Source of the DNA: Pararcticibacter amylolyticus
GTDB lineage: Bacteria > Bacteroidota > Bacteroidia > Sphingobacteriales > Sphingobacteriaceae
Length of the DNA: 64,000 bases
Reading direction: 5' to 3'
Assembly: GCF_003130405.1 (NCBI RefSeq)
Contig: NZ_QEAS01000019.1
Location: forward strand, 22,771 to 86,770
A program made the position numbers and the translations under genes. A model generated the notes under the pieces. It did not search any database and was not told the origin of the DNA. It saw only the letters and a program-made list of their open reading frames with translations. Shown here in pieces: positions 36,744 to 45,431 of this stretch; positions within the stretch are counted from its first letter, which is position 1; each line of letters opens with the position of its first letter.

Positions 36744-37784
36744 ATGCGGGTCTTAGTCAGCAGAATGCTCCATATAATAATAGCAATGGCAGCGATATTT
36801 ACATGTAAAGGTCAGGATCGTCCCAATCCTTTTGCGCTGGACAGCTATACCATTCCGGTCAAAGGCAGAGAGATTGGTAAAGTTGTGTCAGTAGATAATG
36901 CAGAGGGTAGAGGCAGCATTGTGGAAGACACCTCCGGCCTGTTTATGCTAGACCGGAATAACGTGTTAAAGCTAAAGAAAAACAACCTGCCTCAGAATTC
37001 CGGTTATAAGTATGAGATAAGTGTGAGCCTGGGGCGCAGGCAGTGCGACTTTATTCTGGTAAGAGATCAGTTTTTACATAATAAAGTAATTGCGCACAGG
37101 GGAGCCTGGAAGAACACTGGGGAGGCTGAGAATTCGATCGGCGCCTTACGAAAGGCAATTGAAATGGGCTGTGAAGGGGCCGAGTTTGACGTTCATATGT
37201 CAGAGGACTCTGTTTTGTTCATTCATCATGATCCCGATCTGAACGGAGTTAGGATTGAGAAAACCAAATCTTCGGACCTGGCAAAATTAAGGCTATCAAA
37301 TTCAGAATATCTGCCTACTCTTGCGGCCTATCTAAAAGAAGGAATGGCCCAAAATAAAACGAAACTGATCCTGGAAATTAAGCCTTCGGTTATCAGTCCG
37401 GAGAGGACACTGGCCCTTACTGACAAAGTGGTGGCAATGGTCCATGCTATGAAAGCACAGGCTTGGGTAGACTATATCAGTTTCAGCTATGATTGTCTAA
37501 AGAGGGTCAGGCAATTGGACCCAGCGGCAAAACTTGCCTTTCTGGCCGGAGGCAAAACACCTTTGGAGTTAAAGGCGGATAAAATTGATGGTCTGGATTA
37601 TCATTTTAGCGCTTTTAAGAATAATCCGGGGATAGTAAAGGATGCCCGAGAAGCTGGTATATCAACTAACTTCTGGACAGTTAATGATATCGGAGATTTG
37701 AAAGCCTTGCTGGCGGCCGGGGCAGATGTGATTACAACGAATGAGCCGGAACTTCTCTTTGATCTTCAAAAGAACAAAAGATGA
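36744..37784 (+). CDS. Secreted glycerophosphodiester phosphodiesterase family protein
   Basis: 346 residues from ATG 36744. A signal peptide covers about 1-23, then a small N-terminal beta domain (about 25-110) precedes the GDPD TIM barrel. Catalytic features are HRGAWKNTGEAENS (about 118-131), the metal ligands in AEFDVHMSEDSVLFIHHDP, and LILEIKPS later, with FWTVND near the end. The enzyme hydrolyses glycerophosphodiesters such as glycerophosphoinositol or glycerophosphoethanolamine to glycerol 3-phosphate. The N-terminal extra domain is unlike the short cytosolic GlpQ-like enzymes. A TTG at 36717 is in frame but less likely. A bidirectional terminator follows. Confidence 0.88.
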   Translation: MRVLVSRMLHIIIAMAAIFTCKGQDRPNPFALDSYTIPVKGREIGKVVSVDNAEGRGSIVEDTSGLFMLDRNNVLKLKKNNLPQNSGYKYEISVSLGRRQCDFILVRDQFLHNKVIAHRGAWKNTGEAENSIGALRKAIEMGCEGAEFDVHMSEDSVLFIHHDPDLNGVRIEKTKSSDLAKLRLSNSEYLPTLAAYLKEGMAQNKTKLILEIKPSVISPERTLALTDKVVAMVHAMKAQAWVDYISFSYDCLKRVRQLDPAAKLAFLAGGKTPLELKADKIDGLDYHFSAFKNNPGIVKDAREAGISTNFWTVNDIGDLKALLAAGADVITTNEPELLFDLQKNKR

Positions 37785-37835
37785 CAGGCAGCGCCCGTGC
37801 TGAGCCGGCGTATCGGATGTACGCTATAATGATGT

Positions 37836-37870
37836 AATGAGGGGCTTTGTTTTCATACAGGCCCCTCATT
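37836..37870. terminator. Bidirectional terminator between convergent genes
   Basis: Perfect 10-base stem AATGAGGGGC (37836-37845) with GCCCCTCATT (37861-37870), between the GDPD gene (+) and the BadF-type gene (-). Confidence 0.75.
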
Positions 37871-37878
37871 ATTCAATA

Positions 37879-38730
37879 TTATTCTTGTATCATGTGGGCC
37901 TTTTGGGCATGGAACTCCCTTAGTCCGCTTATAGGAGACTGGAGAATCAGTCCCACTTCCATTCCAAATTCAGCCGCAACAGATGTTAATATATCCTTGA
38001 AGTAAAATCCAACTGAACCGATACAATTAAACCGGAGTTCCTGATAACCAGGGTAAAGAGCAACGAGTTCCTGAAAGAAATCCGTAAACGAAGACCGGAT
38101 CAGGTTCCGGCAATATTCATTGTCCATGTTGTTGTCAAAGAATTTGACGAACCCTGCGCAGAAACGGTTTGCCAGCGGTTTTGTATAGATGTTGTCCATG
38201 ATCTCATGGCTGCTGAGATGGTACATCTTATTAAATCTCTCTTTAATTTCAGGCGGAACAGTATCCCGGATAATATCCTTAAGAAGCCTTTTTCCCATAT
38301 AACAGCCACTTCCTTCATCTCCAAGTATATAAGCAGCAGAGTCAATATTAAGAGCAATGTCTTTACCATTATAGAGGCAGGTATTGGTGCCTGTTCCCAG
38401 GATTGCAGCAAAGCCTGGATTATTGCCCAGAAGCGCACGGCATGCCGCCAGCAGATCATGATCAATTTCAATTTGTGCTTTACTGAAAATCTTTCTGAAT
38501 GCATTTTTCAGAATTGCTGCTTTTTCTTCATTGTGCACCCCCGCACCATAGAAGTATAACTCCGTAACATCTTCCGGATTAAAGTTTTGTGGAAGGCTTT
38601 TACTAAGAGATGCGACAATATAGTCCTCATCCACATAATATGGATTATAGCCTTCAGAATGAAAATCAATACTTGAATCAGTAGTGATCCAATGTGTTTT
38701 GGTAGATCCTCCGTCTGCAATAAGTATCAT
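37879..38730 (-). CDS. BadF/BadG-type ATPase, N-acetylglucosamine kinase-like
   Basis: 283 residues of the ASKHA kinase fold. ADGGSTKT (4-11) is the phosphate-1 loop, GTGTNT (about 116-121) the phosphate-2 loop and ILGDEGSGCYMGKRLL (about 134-149) the connecting region. The family form is that of N-acetylglucosamine kinases of Bacteroidota, which phosphorylate GlcNAc at C6; this is a family inference, since other BadF-like proteins have different substrates. The gene is divergent from the MBL hydrolase gene, with a perfect 27-base palindrome between their starts. Confidence 0.85.
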   Translation of the reverse strand: MILIADGGSTKTHWITTDSSIDFHSEGYNPYYVDEDYIVASLSKSLPQNFNPEDVTELYFYGAGVHNEEKAAILKNAFRKIFSKAQIEIDHDLLAACRALLGNNPGFAAILGTGTNTCLYNGKDIALNIDSAAYILGDEGSGCYMGKRLLKDIIRDTVPPEIKERFNKMYHLSSHEIMDNIYTKPLANRFCAGFVKFFDNNMDNEYCRNLIRSSFTDFFQELVALYPGYQELRFNCIGSVGFYFKDILTSVAAEFGMEVGLILQSPISGLREFHAQKAHMIQE

Positions 38731-38761
38731 AATTGTTTATTTTTATTTTTAAAGGTAAGAA

Positions 38762-38788
38762 AACATAGTGTAAAATCTACACTATGTT
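38762..38788. promoter_or_regulatory. Perfect palindromic operator candidate
   Basis: AACATAGTGTA (38762-38772), AAATC, TACACTATGTT (38778-38788): perfect 11-base arms about a 5-base centre, lying 32 bases before the BadF-type start and about 100 before the MBL start. Its location between divergent genes and lack of a T run favour a repressor-binding site. Confidence 0.5.
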
Positions 38789-38888
38789 AAATGATTCTCA
38801 TCACTGTTTTGCGTGAGGTATACACGGTTTTTATTTTCAGTTGAGGAGTTTTGTATTTAACTTGGTATCTTTATACCGGAGGGGGATC

Positions 38889-39716
38889 ATGGAGCTTTTT
38901 ATCACATCTTTAAACTCAGGCAGCAACGGAAATTGTTATTATGTAGGGAACAGGCAGGAGGCGATTCTAATTGATGCTGGTATATCCTGTCGTGAAACTG
39001 AAAGAAGAATGAAAAAGCTGGGGCTTTCTATGGATAAAGTCAGGGCTGTATTTGTATCGCATGAGCACTCCGATCATATAAAAGGGATTCCTGTTCTCTC
39101 AAAAAAATATAATCTGCCTGTTTATATTACCCAGCGAACCCTCCAGCGTGGTGGCCTGTCAATTCCCAACCACCTGATATTCTCATTCAGTCCGCATACG
39201 TATACCGAGATAGGTAAGCTCCGTATCCTGGCCTTTCCGAAGTATCATGATGCGTCAGAGCCTCATAGTTTTATAGTAAGCTATAACGACCTGAATGTGG
39301 GCATTTTTACTGATATCGGCAGACCATGTGAGCATGTTATAAAACAGTTCGGAAGATGTCATGCCGCTTTTCTGGAAGCTAATTACGATGAAGCGATGCT
39401 TGACCAAAGCAGTTATCCATATTTTCTGAAACAAAGAATAAGAGGAGGGATGGGGCATCTTTCCAACAAACAGGCGCTGGAGCTTTTTATTTCTTACCGG
39501 TCTCCCCAATTGCGTCACCTTCTGCTTTCTCATTTGTCCGAGAATAATAATTGTCCCGATTTAGTTCATTCAATGTTTACCGGCCATTCTGAAGACACAA
39601 CTATTGTTGTTGCATCGCGCTATGCAGAGACCGCAGTTTACACAGTAAGCCCGGCTGAATCAGCCAGCCCCTTAACCTACCAGGAAGCGCTGTCTGGTCA
39701 ACTGCAATGTTTTTGA
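38889..39716 (+). CDS. Metallo-beta-lactamase fold hydrolase (YycJ/WalJ-like)
   Basis: 275 residues from ATG 38889, preceded by a purine-rich GGAGGGGGAT ribosome-binding sequence. The MBL signature SHEHSDHIKG, the upstream strand AILIDAGIS and the His/Asp of FTDIGRPC and LLSHLSENN match the YycJ/WalJ group, cytosolic hydrolases linked in Firmicutes to cell-wall stress signalling and DNA metabolism; their substrate is not agreed. Catalytic metal ligands appear complete. An in-frame TTG at 38841 is less likely. Confidence 0.87.
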   Translation: MELFITSLNSGSNGNCYYVGNRQEAILIDAGISCRETERRMKKLGLSMDKVRAVFVSHEHSDHIKGIPVLSKKYNLPVYITQRTLQRGGLSIPNHLIFSFSPHTYTEIGKLRILAFPKYHDASEPHSFIVSYNDLNVGIFTDIGRPCEHVIKQFGRCHAAFLEANYDEAMLDQSSYPYFLKQRIRGGMGHLSNKQALELFISYRSPQLRHLLLSHLSENNNCPDLVHSMFTGHSEDTTIVVASRYAETAVYTVSPAESASPLTYQEALSGQLQCF

Positions 39717-39772
39717 TGTTGTTCGTTTCCGAAGAATAAGATTTCGTATTTCAGATTAAGGCTAAAAGATCT

Positions 39773-39780
39773 TATTTTTG
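39773..39780 (+). promoter_or_regulatory. Candidate -7 promoter element (TATTTTTG) of zinc-ribbon copy 2
   Basis: TAnnTTTG match with the ATG 36 bases downstream at 39817, arguing for its own transcript and for that start codon. Confidence 0.5.
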
Positions 39781-39816
39781 GACATTGCAAAAACCAATTA
39801 TAATAGGGTGGATTCG

Positions 39817-40002
39817 ATGTCAGGAGTTAAAGTAGAAAAGAAAGGTGATTCTCTGTTAATATGTCCATTTTGCGGACTTCCTTTAACAGCAAGAATTAAA
39901 AGGCAATGGTTCATTAAAATGATTTTGTTCCGAAAGCCGGTAAAGAGATATGCGTGTGGCTCATGCAGGCATAAGTTTTACATCATTAAAGAAAAGTTTT
40001 AG
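39817..40002 (+). CDS. Tiny zinc-ribbon protein, copy 2
   Basis: 61 residues, paralogous to the protein at 27307-27489: the same two Cys pairs (CPFC and CGSC), the same ARIKRQWFIK centre, KRY and YIIKE ending; about half of the positions are identical. ATG 39817 gives equal length to copy 1, while a TTG at 39778 would lie inside the promoter element. A single zinc ribbon of this form may bind nucleic acid or protein; function unknown. Stands alone between the MBL gene and a convergent gene with only 2 bases of spacing. Confidence 0.78.
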   Translation: MSGVKVEKKGDSLLICPFCGLPLTARIKRQWFIKMILFRKPVKRYACGSCRHKFYIIKEKF

Positions 40003-40004
40003 TC

Positions 40005-40958
40005 TTAAGCCATTATGTTCGGGGGAGTGTCATTTTCTCCGGTATTAATATCTTTAGCAATTATTCTGATGGCAGAATCAAGGTCTGTCGCACTTTGTTC
40101 AAGAAGATTATTCAATTCGGCAAGCTCATACGGGCTTTGCGATTCTTTGATCAGATAGGTAAGTCCCAGGATCGATGCCACAGATTTCCTGATAGCGTGA
40201 GAGTTGGCCCATGCGATTTTCCTGAGTATGTTGTTTTGCTCTTTTATTTTCTCTTCTCTTATTTTTTGCTCTGTGATGATATCATGAACTAAAATGAAAC
40301 TCTCCACAGTGCTCTGAGAATTGTATACAGAAGTGACATTTATTTTAACCCAATATTCTTCCCCCTGTTTAGTATAGTGGAGGGCCTCCATGCTAAAAAA
40401 ATCTTTATTATCCCATGGTTGTGAATTGTTCAGTTCTTCCATTCCGGAGCCAGTTCCATGAAGGAAGTCAGGTTTTTTTCCTCTGGCTTCTTCAAAAGAA
40501 TACCCTGTGAATTTTTCAAATGCACGGTTCACCCAAGTTATCAATCCCTCGCTGTTGGTTATAATAACGATGTTATTAATGCGGTCTATTACATCGGCAA
40601 GCCTCTTGTTTTCCGCGAGAGATCTCTGTATAATTATAATTTTATTTTCGAGTTCCTGTTTCAGGCATTGGTCGCTTTCGTGTAATTCCTGTAAGGAGAC
40701 ATACTGTTTTTTTATAGTAACAAAAAGAAGCCAGCCCGTAAGAAGGATAAAAAAAATACCTTTTCCTGAATTTAGTGCCTGAAGTGAAATTCCCTTCTGT
40801 GCGAGGACGCTGACTAGCGGATCACTGGTTAAAATCCAGATTATGCTAACCGTAACATATAAAACGGTAATTTTTAATGGCCTTGATACTTTCAGAGTCA
40901 GAAAATTACTCTTCGCCGGCGAGTTATACTTTTTTCCTTTCATATGGGAGATACTCAA
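40005..40958 (-). CDS. Membrane PAS protein with an H-box but no kinase domain
   Basis: 317 residues: two membrane helices (about 28-45 and 67-81), a short coiled coil (about 88-118), one PAS/PAC domain (about 120-230) and a terminal helical segment with the H-box-like SHAIRKSVASILGL (His at 254). It ends at 317 with no ATPase domain, so it is a kinase-less relay or a partner of another protein. The H-box form (SHxxR) is the same as in the PAS/receiver protein at 10147-11190. Its ATG overlaps the stop of the TPR gene by 4 bases, implying translational coupling. Confidence 0.8.
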   Translation of the reverse strand: MSISHMKGKKYNSPAKSNFLTLKVSRPLKITVLYVTVSIIWILTSDPLVSVLAQKGISLQALNSGKGIFFILLTGWLLFVTIKKQYVSLQELHESDQCLKQELENKIIIIQRSLAENKRLADVIDRINNIVIITNSEGLITWVNRAFEKFTGYSFEEARGKKPDFLHGTGSGMEELNNSQPWDNKDFFSMEALHYTKQGEEYWVKINVTSVYNSQSTVESFILVHDIITEQKIREEKIKEQNNILRKIAWANSHAIRKSVASILGLTYLIKESQSPYELAELNNLLEQSATDLDSAIRIIAKDINTGENDTPPNIMA

Positions 40959-41968
40959 TTCCCTTTTTCATACTTTGCTATCCAATCCTTTAGCTGTTCT
41001 GTCTGCTGACCGTGAGCAGTAAGCCAGGTTGCCGCATTTTTATCTGTCTTCTGCCTGATGTAGTACGAATAAGTAATGAGATCGGGAGACTGGCTGAGCT
41101 TATGGAAGAAGGGCACTATCTCTGTAGTGAAAAAAGAACTCTTTTGTTGCTTTTCAGAATATTCTCCCATCATAGAAAAAATTGACTGTAACTGTTCCGT
41201 AAACAGGTCTGGTTTTTTAACCGGTTTGTTAGCTGCAATCTGTACCGCAGACCGGATTATCTGGTTAAAAGCGATCGCTTCGGAATCCAGCTTTGGGAGC
41301 TTTATTCCCGGCTCTTGTTTCAAAGTCCCCCCTCTCAGGATGCTTTGAATGTTGTTGTATGCTTCTTCCGCGTGAGGCCCTCTGGGTTCGAGTAAGAGAA
41401 GCGTACAAAGACCAAGTAATGCCTGAGCCCGTTTATTCTGATGAAAAGAGACTAATGAATAAAGCCGTATAGTCGCCGCGTGTTCACGGTCCGATGCAAA
41501 TGCTTTGACAGCTGCCTTTTCAGCTTCATCATACCGCCGGCTTCGAAAATAAACAAGCCCGAGCCCGTAAAGGAGATGATGGTCTGCCGGGGCAATCCTG
41601 AGACCATTTAAGTAGCTGTCAATTGATTGCCTGGTAAGCCCCTGCTGGTCGTAGATTCCCCCCAAAAGCTGGTATGAACTGGTAATAATTGTTTTCGATG
41701 CATCCGACCTTACCACATCTTCGAGATAAGGAATTGATTCCCTTCCCCGTCCCGCTGCTTCCAGCGAAAAAGCAAGATTGTATTTAACTGTAATATTGTT
41801 TGGTTCTATGGCTAAAGCCGATTCATATTGGTTTATAGCGCCCTTAAAGTCTCCGCTTGCATTCAATTGGTTCCCCTCTGTTATCAGGGATTTTATGTCC
41901 TGAGATTGACCCGTAAAAGAGAAAGTAAGCATTAAAATCAGGAGAATAATTCGTTTGCCGATCTGCAT
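40955..41968 (-). CDS. Tetratricopeptide repeat protein with signal peptide
   Basis: 337 residues with a signal peptide (about 1-23, after GQSQ) and about five TPR units from 27 to 190 (for example GDFKGAINQYESALAIEPNN and YDEAEKAAVKAFASDREH), followed by an uncharacterised C-terminal half. TPR proteins in the periplasm act as protein-binding scaffolds. Its gene is the first of a two-gene operon with the PAS protein, suggesting the TPR protein may be part of the same sensing system. A near-consensus -7 element (TATCTTTA, minus strand 41979-41972) lies just before the ATG. Confidence 0.85.
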   Translation of the reverse strand: MQIGKRIILLILMLTFSFTGQSQDIKSLITEGNQLNASGDFKGAINQYESALAIEPNNITVKYNLAFSLEAAGRGRESIPYLEDVVRSDASKTIITSSYQLLGGIYDQQGLTRQSIDSYLNGLRIAPADHHLLYGLGLVYFRSRRYDEAEKAAVKAFASDREHAATIRLYSLVSFHQNKRAQALLGLCTLLLLEPRGPHAEEAYNNIQSILRGGTLKQEPGIKLPKLDSEAIAFNQIIRSAVQIAANKPVKKPDLFTEQLQSIFSMMGEYSEKQQKSSFFTTEIVPFFHKLSQSPDLITYSYYIRQKTDKNAATWLTAHGQQTEQLKDWIAKYEKGN

Positions 41969-42254
41969 ATTTAAAGATAGAAAACTTTGCAGACTGTAAA
42001 GGGTAAATGTTTTAGTGCATTTGAGTGGATAGGGGGACAGGAATATTCATTCATTCAAAACTATCCTTCTTGGTTGTTTGTTTTAAACATGATGTGGTTT
42101 AGGCGCTTATGATCGCGCTCATCGCAACGTGGCTTTTCGTGTCATCAGTGGCTCCTGAACCGGTTGTTTTAACATATATTACTATCTTGGCGTGTAAATA
42201 TCGGGGTTACAAAAACATACGTACACGCTGCAAACGCACAAGTTTTCTCTTTTT

Positions 42255-44195
42255 ATGGACCTGTTGTATAAAACAATTGTCGAAGATTCATTGGCCGGCT
42301 ATTTCGATTGGGATCTCAGGAGTAACGTTATTTACATGACTCCTGCTTTTAAGGCAATGATGGGATATCAGGACTATGAAGTTGAAAATTCTCTTGACGC
42401 CTGGAAGAACCTGATACATCCTGATGATAAAGAAGGCGTAAATCTAGCTTTTAAAGAGCATGTACAATCCCGGGGAGAAATAAAGTTTACGGTGGAGGGC
42501 CGGTACCGTCACAAGAATGGATCATATATCTATCTTTTAACCTTGGGAAAGGTAGTAGAATGGGGTATTGAGGGTGAGCCGTTAAGAGCAGTTGGATGTC
42601 ATGTTGATATTACAAAGCAAAAGGCAGCGGAGGCAAAAAGTTATGAAGCAGAATTAAGCATAAGACACAGCAGGGAACAACTCAGAAATTTTATAAGATA
42701 TTGTCCTGTAGCAGTAGCTATGCTTGATCACAATATGAATTACATAGAGGCCAGCAATCTATGGATCTCTTTGTATGGAGCGCCAGACCGTGACGTTTCA
42801 GGAAAAAATCATTACGAATTGTTTAGTTGGATTCCACAGCGATGGAAAGACGCACACCGGAGGGGATTAAGCGGAGAAGTAGTAAAGTGTGATGAAGATG
42901 AATTTATGGGTTCCGGTAAGCGGGAGTGGATAAGATATGAGATAAGGCCCTGGTATAATGAGTCTGGCCAGATCGGGGGGATCATCATCTTTACCGAAAT
43001 AATTACCGACTATGTGAAAACCAGGGAGGCTTTGATAAGAGCACGGGAGGAAGCCGAAAATGCTGCGAGAATGGAATCTCTTTTCCTTTCGACCATGAGC
43101 CATGAAATCAGGACCCCCCTGAATGCCGTGATTGGATTTACACATTTATTACTTAAAGATCCCCGGCCGGATCAGACTGAATCTCTTAACATACTTAAAT
43201 TTTCAGCAGAGCATCTTCTCGTTCTCATTAACGATATTCTTGATTTTAATAAGATAGAAGCTGGCAAGCTTGAATTTGAAAACGTAGATTTTAGTATAGC
43301 AGGATTGATCAGTAATATTAAAGCAGCTTTTCAGGAGAAGGCTGCAGAAAAAGCGATTGGATTAAAACTGCTTCTTGACGATGACCTTCCTCCCATGGTA
43401 AAAGGGGATCCTGTTCGCCTCGGGCAGGTGTTAAACAATCTGATCAGTAACGCTGTTAAATTTACAAACCAGGGCAAGGTAACAATCGCAGCTCATCTTA
43501 TCAGCCGGAATACTACAGATACTGTAGTTGAAATTGAAATTCGTGATACCGGTATCGGTATCCGCCCCGATAAACAAGAGAAGATTTTTGAATCATTTTC
43601 CCAGGCGAGTGTAGATATCACCCGTAATTATGGCGGCACCGGACTCGGTCTTGCAATAACAAAGCGGCTTCTGCAGCTGATGGGAAGTCAGATCTACCTG
43701 GAAAGCGAGGAAGGCAAAGGAGCCAGATTCTATTTTACCTTACGCCTGGACAGCAGTGATAAGCATCCGTTCGACGAGAAGATCCTTACGGAGCAGGTTG
43801 AGTTCAAATCATTCAAGGGTGTAAAAGTTCTTATTGCGGAGGATAACAAGATTAATGTGTTAGTCGCCCGGCAGTTTTTGAAGCACTGGGATGTAGAATG
43901 CGATGTAGTTGAAAATGGACTTCAGGCATTGAATATGGTACAGCAGCATCATTATTCTGTTATATTGATGGATCTTCAGATGCCTGTAATGGACGGATAT
44001 GAGGCTACGAAAAAAATAAGGGAGCTCACTGATGAAAAATATCAGAAGCTGCCTATAATTGCCTTAACAGCATCAGTGATGGTGGATCACCGGGACAAAG
44101 CATTTTTTGTTGGATTTAACGACTATGTGGGCAAACCCTTTACCCCCAGGGAGCTTTATTCGAAGATTTCAAAGTATGTGAACCCCGTAGACTAG
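42255..44195 (+). CDS. Hybrid sensor histidine kinase with receiver
   Basis: 646 cytosolic residues. Two PAS/PAC units (about 10-125 and 145-260), the H-box STMSHEIRTPLNAVIGF near 280, N-box NNLISNAVKF, G1 DTGIGI, G2 GGTGLGLAI, and a C-terminal receiver (about 528-640) with the phospho-acceptor in ILMDLQMPVMDG. All catalytic motifs are intact, so it can autophosphorylate and transfer to its own receiver. No Hpt or output gene is nearby. It could phosphorylate the kinase-less proteins of this window, but there is no direct evidence. Confidence 0.93.
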   Translation: MDLLYKTIVEDSLAGYFDWDLRSNVIYMTPAFKAMMGYQDYEVENSLDAWKNLIHPDDKEGVNLAFKEHVQSRGEIKFTVEGRYRHKNGSYIYLLTLGKVVEWGIEGEPLRAVGCHVDITKQKAAEAKSYEAELSIRHSREQLRNFIRYCPVAVAMLDHNMNYIEASNLWISLYGAPDRDVSGKNHYELFSWIPQRWKDAHRRGLSGEVVKCDEDEFMGSGKREWIRYEIRPWYNESGQIGGIIIFTEIITDYVKTREALIRAREEAENAARMESLFLSTMSHEIRTPLNAVIGFTHLLLKDPRPDQTESLNILKFSAEHLLVLINDILDFNKIEAGKLEFENVDFSIAGLISNIKAAFQEKAAEKAIGLKLLLDDDLPPMVKGDPVRLGQVLNNLISNAVKFTNQGKVTIAAHLISRNTTDTVVEIEIRDTGIGIRPDKQEKIFESFSQASVDITRNYGGTGLGLAITKRLLQLMGSQIYLESEEGKGARFYFTLRLDSSDKHPFDEKILTEQVEFKSFKGVKVLIAEDNKINVLVARQFLKHWDVECDVVENGLQALNMVQQHHYSVILMDLQMPVMDGYEATKKIRELTDEKYQKLPIIALTASVMVDHRDKAFFVGFNDYVGKPFTPRELYSKISKYVNPVD

Positions 44196-44245
44196 TACCA
44201 GCAGTTTTTGCATGGTCGCAGAATTAGCTGAATAAAGAATCCGGA

Positions 44246-44289
44246 AAAACATGTAAGAGACTGCTAAAATGCAGTCTCTTACATGTTTT
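44246..44289. terminator. Bidirectional terminator with perfect 19-base stem
   Basis: AAAACATGTAAGAGACTGC (44246-44264), loop TAAAAT, GCAGTCTCTTACATGTTTT (44271-44289). The right arm covers the first two bases of the ohr stop codon (44288-44290). Serves the convergent hybrid kinase and ohr genes. Confidence 0.85.
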
Positions 44290-44710
44290 AGTTGGTACTT
44301 ACCGTAAGCTTAACCTCAATATTTCCCCTGGTGGCATTAGAGTACGGGCAAACCTGATGAGCCTTTTCTATTAATTCTTTTGCCTCCTGCTCAGATACTC
44401 CCGGGATATTAGCGTGGAGTTCGACTGCCAGACCATATCCGCCGTTGTCGAGCTGGCCGATACTTACCGTTGCTGTTACAGACGTTTCGCCGGCTTTTAT
44501 CTTTTGATTTTTTATAACCAGGCTCAGTGCGCTGTCAAAGCAGGCGGAATAACCAGCTGCAAATAATTGCTCGGGGTTAGTATAGTCATCATTAGCTCCG
44601 CCCAGTGCTCTGGGTGCCCTCACTTGAAGGTCCAAAACCCCGTTATCAGATTTAACATGGCCGTTCCGGCCTCCATTTGCAGTTGCAACTGCTGAATACA
44701 ACGTTTTCAT
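44288..44710 (-). CDS. ohr: Organic hydroperoxide resistance protein
   Basis: 140 residues from the ATG at 44710 (MKTLYSAVATANGGRNG). The catalytic cysteines of Ohr peroxidases are C57 in AAGYSACFDSAL and C121 in HQVCPYSNATRGN, and the conserved Arg-containing N-terminal region is present. The enzyme reduces organic and fatty acid hydroperoxides with dithiol donors such as lipoyl groups. Its regulator gene, of the OhrR type, precedes it by 24 bases. The upstream ATG at 44719 is less family-like. Confidence 0.95.
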   Translation of the reverse strand: MKTLYSAVATANGGRNGHVKSDNGVLDLQVRAPRALGGANDDYTNPEQLFAAGYSACFDSALSLVIKNQKIKAGETSVTATVSIGQLDNGGYGLAVELHANIPGVSEQEAKELIEKAHQVCPYSNATRGNIEVKLTVSTN

Positions 44711-44734
44711 ATATGTCAATAATAAATTCCTTTG

Positions 44735-45169
44735 TTATGATTGCCGTGTCTGGCCCAGGATCTTGTTTACTATAAGGTGTAATTGAGAAAGTTCCTCTCT
44801 GGTAATATTCAAAGAAGCAAGAAGCTTTTGCGGGATAGCACATGCGAGGTGACGTAGCTGGCTGCCTTTTTCAGATAGAGATATTTCAACAACTCTTTCA
44901 TCCCTGATACTTCTCTCTCTTTTAATCAGGCCCTTTTGTTCCAGCCTTTTTAGCATAGGAGTGAGAGTACCCGAATCAAGGTATAGCTTCTCTCCAAGCT
45001 GATTGACACTTTGCCTTTCCTTTTCCCATAAAACGAGCAAAGTGAGATATTGCGGATATGTAATATCCAGTTCATCCAAGATTGGCCTGTAATGCTGAGT
45101 AATTTGCCTTGAAAGAGCATATACAGAAAAACAGACCTGACTATCCAAACCCGGCAACTGATTCTCCAT
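44735..45169 (-). CDS. ohrR: OhrR-type MarR-family peroxide-sensing repressor
   Basis: 144 residues of the MarR winged-helix family. The sensing Cys is C13 in SQVCFSVYALS, as in OhrR, the wing and recognition helix are in QSVNQLGEKLYLDSGTLTPMLKRLE, and RSIRDERVVEI follows. Oxidation of the Cys by organic peroxides releases the operator and de-represses ohr. A -7 element at 45205-45198 (minus) lies only 4 bases before the ATG at 45193, so translation more probably begins at ATG 45169 (MENQLPG), which has a purine-rich AGGAAAAGGA before it. Confidence 0.9.
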   Translation of the reverse strand: MENQLPGLDSQVCFSVYALSRQITQHYRPILDELDITYPQYLTLLVLWEKERQSVNQLGEKLYLDSGTLTPMLKRLEQKGLIKRERSIRDERVVEISLSEKGSQLRHLACAIPQKLLASLNITREELSQLHLIVNKILGQTRQS

Positions 45170-45197
45170 TCCTTTTCCTGTTCTCTTTTCCATCGGT

Positions 45198-45223
45198 CAA
45201 AGATAAATATTGTACGCAATTTA
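45198..45223 (-). promoter_or_regulatory. ohrR promoter (-7 TATCTTTG) and overlapping palindrome
   Basis: Minus-strand TATCTTTG at 45205-45198, directly preceded by ATTG-N4-CAAT (45209-45220), within an AT-rich near-palindrome. The symmetrical site next to the promoter is a good OhrR operator candidate. Confidence 0.55.
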
Positions 45224-45340
45224 ATTTTTTGCAATCTGTTTAAATTGTGTCATTTTAAAGCTGAAGAAACTAATTGCGTAATCCGTAGTGAACAGCGTTT
45301 TTACTAAATGGTGTCCTAAGTCTGTATTCGATATTCACTA

Positions 45341-45403
45341 ATAAAAAAATCCCTGTCAGGCTGATAAAAAGATAACTATCTTTCAGGATCAGCCAGACAG
45401 GGA
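45341..45403 (-). terminator. Terminator of the CHU_C gene
   Basis: Arms TCCCTGTCAGGCTGAT (45350-45365) and ATCAGCCAGACAGGGA (45388-45403), 15 of 16 paired, with an inner AAGATA/TATCTT; the minus-strand exit is followed by seven T. Confidence 0.85.
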
Positions 45404-45431
45404 AATTGATTCCTCAGTCTTTGCAAAAGGC

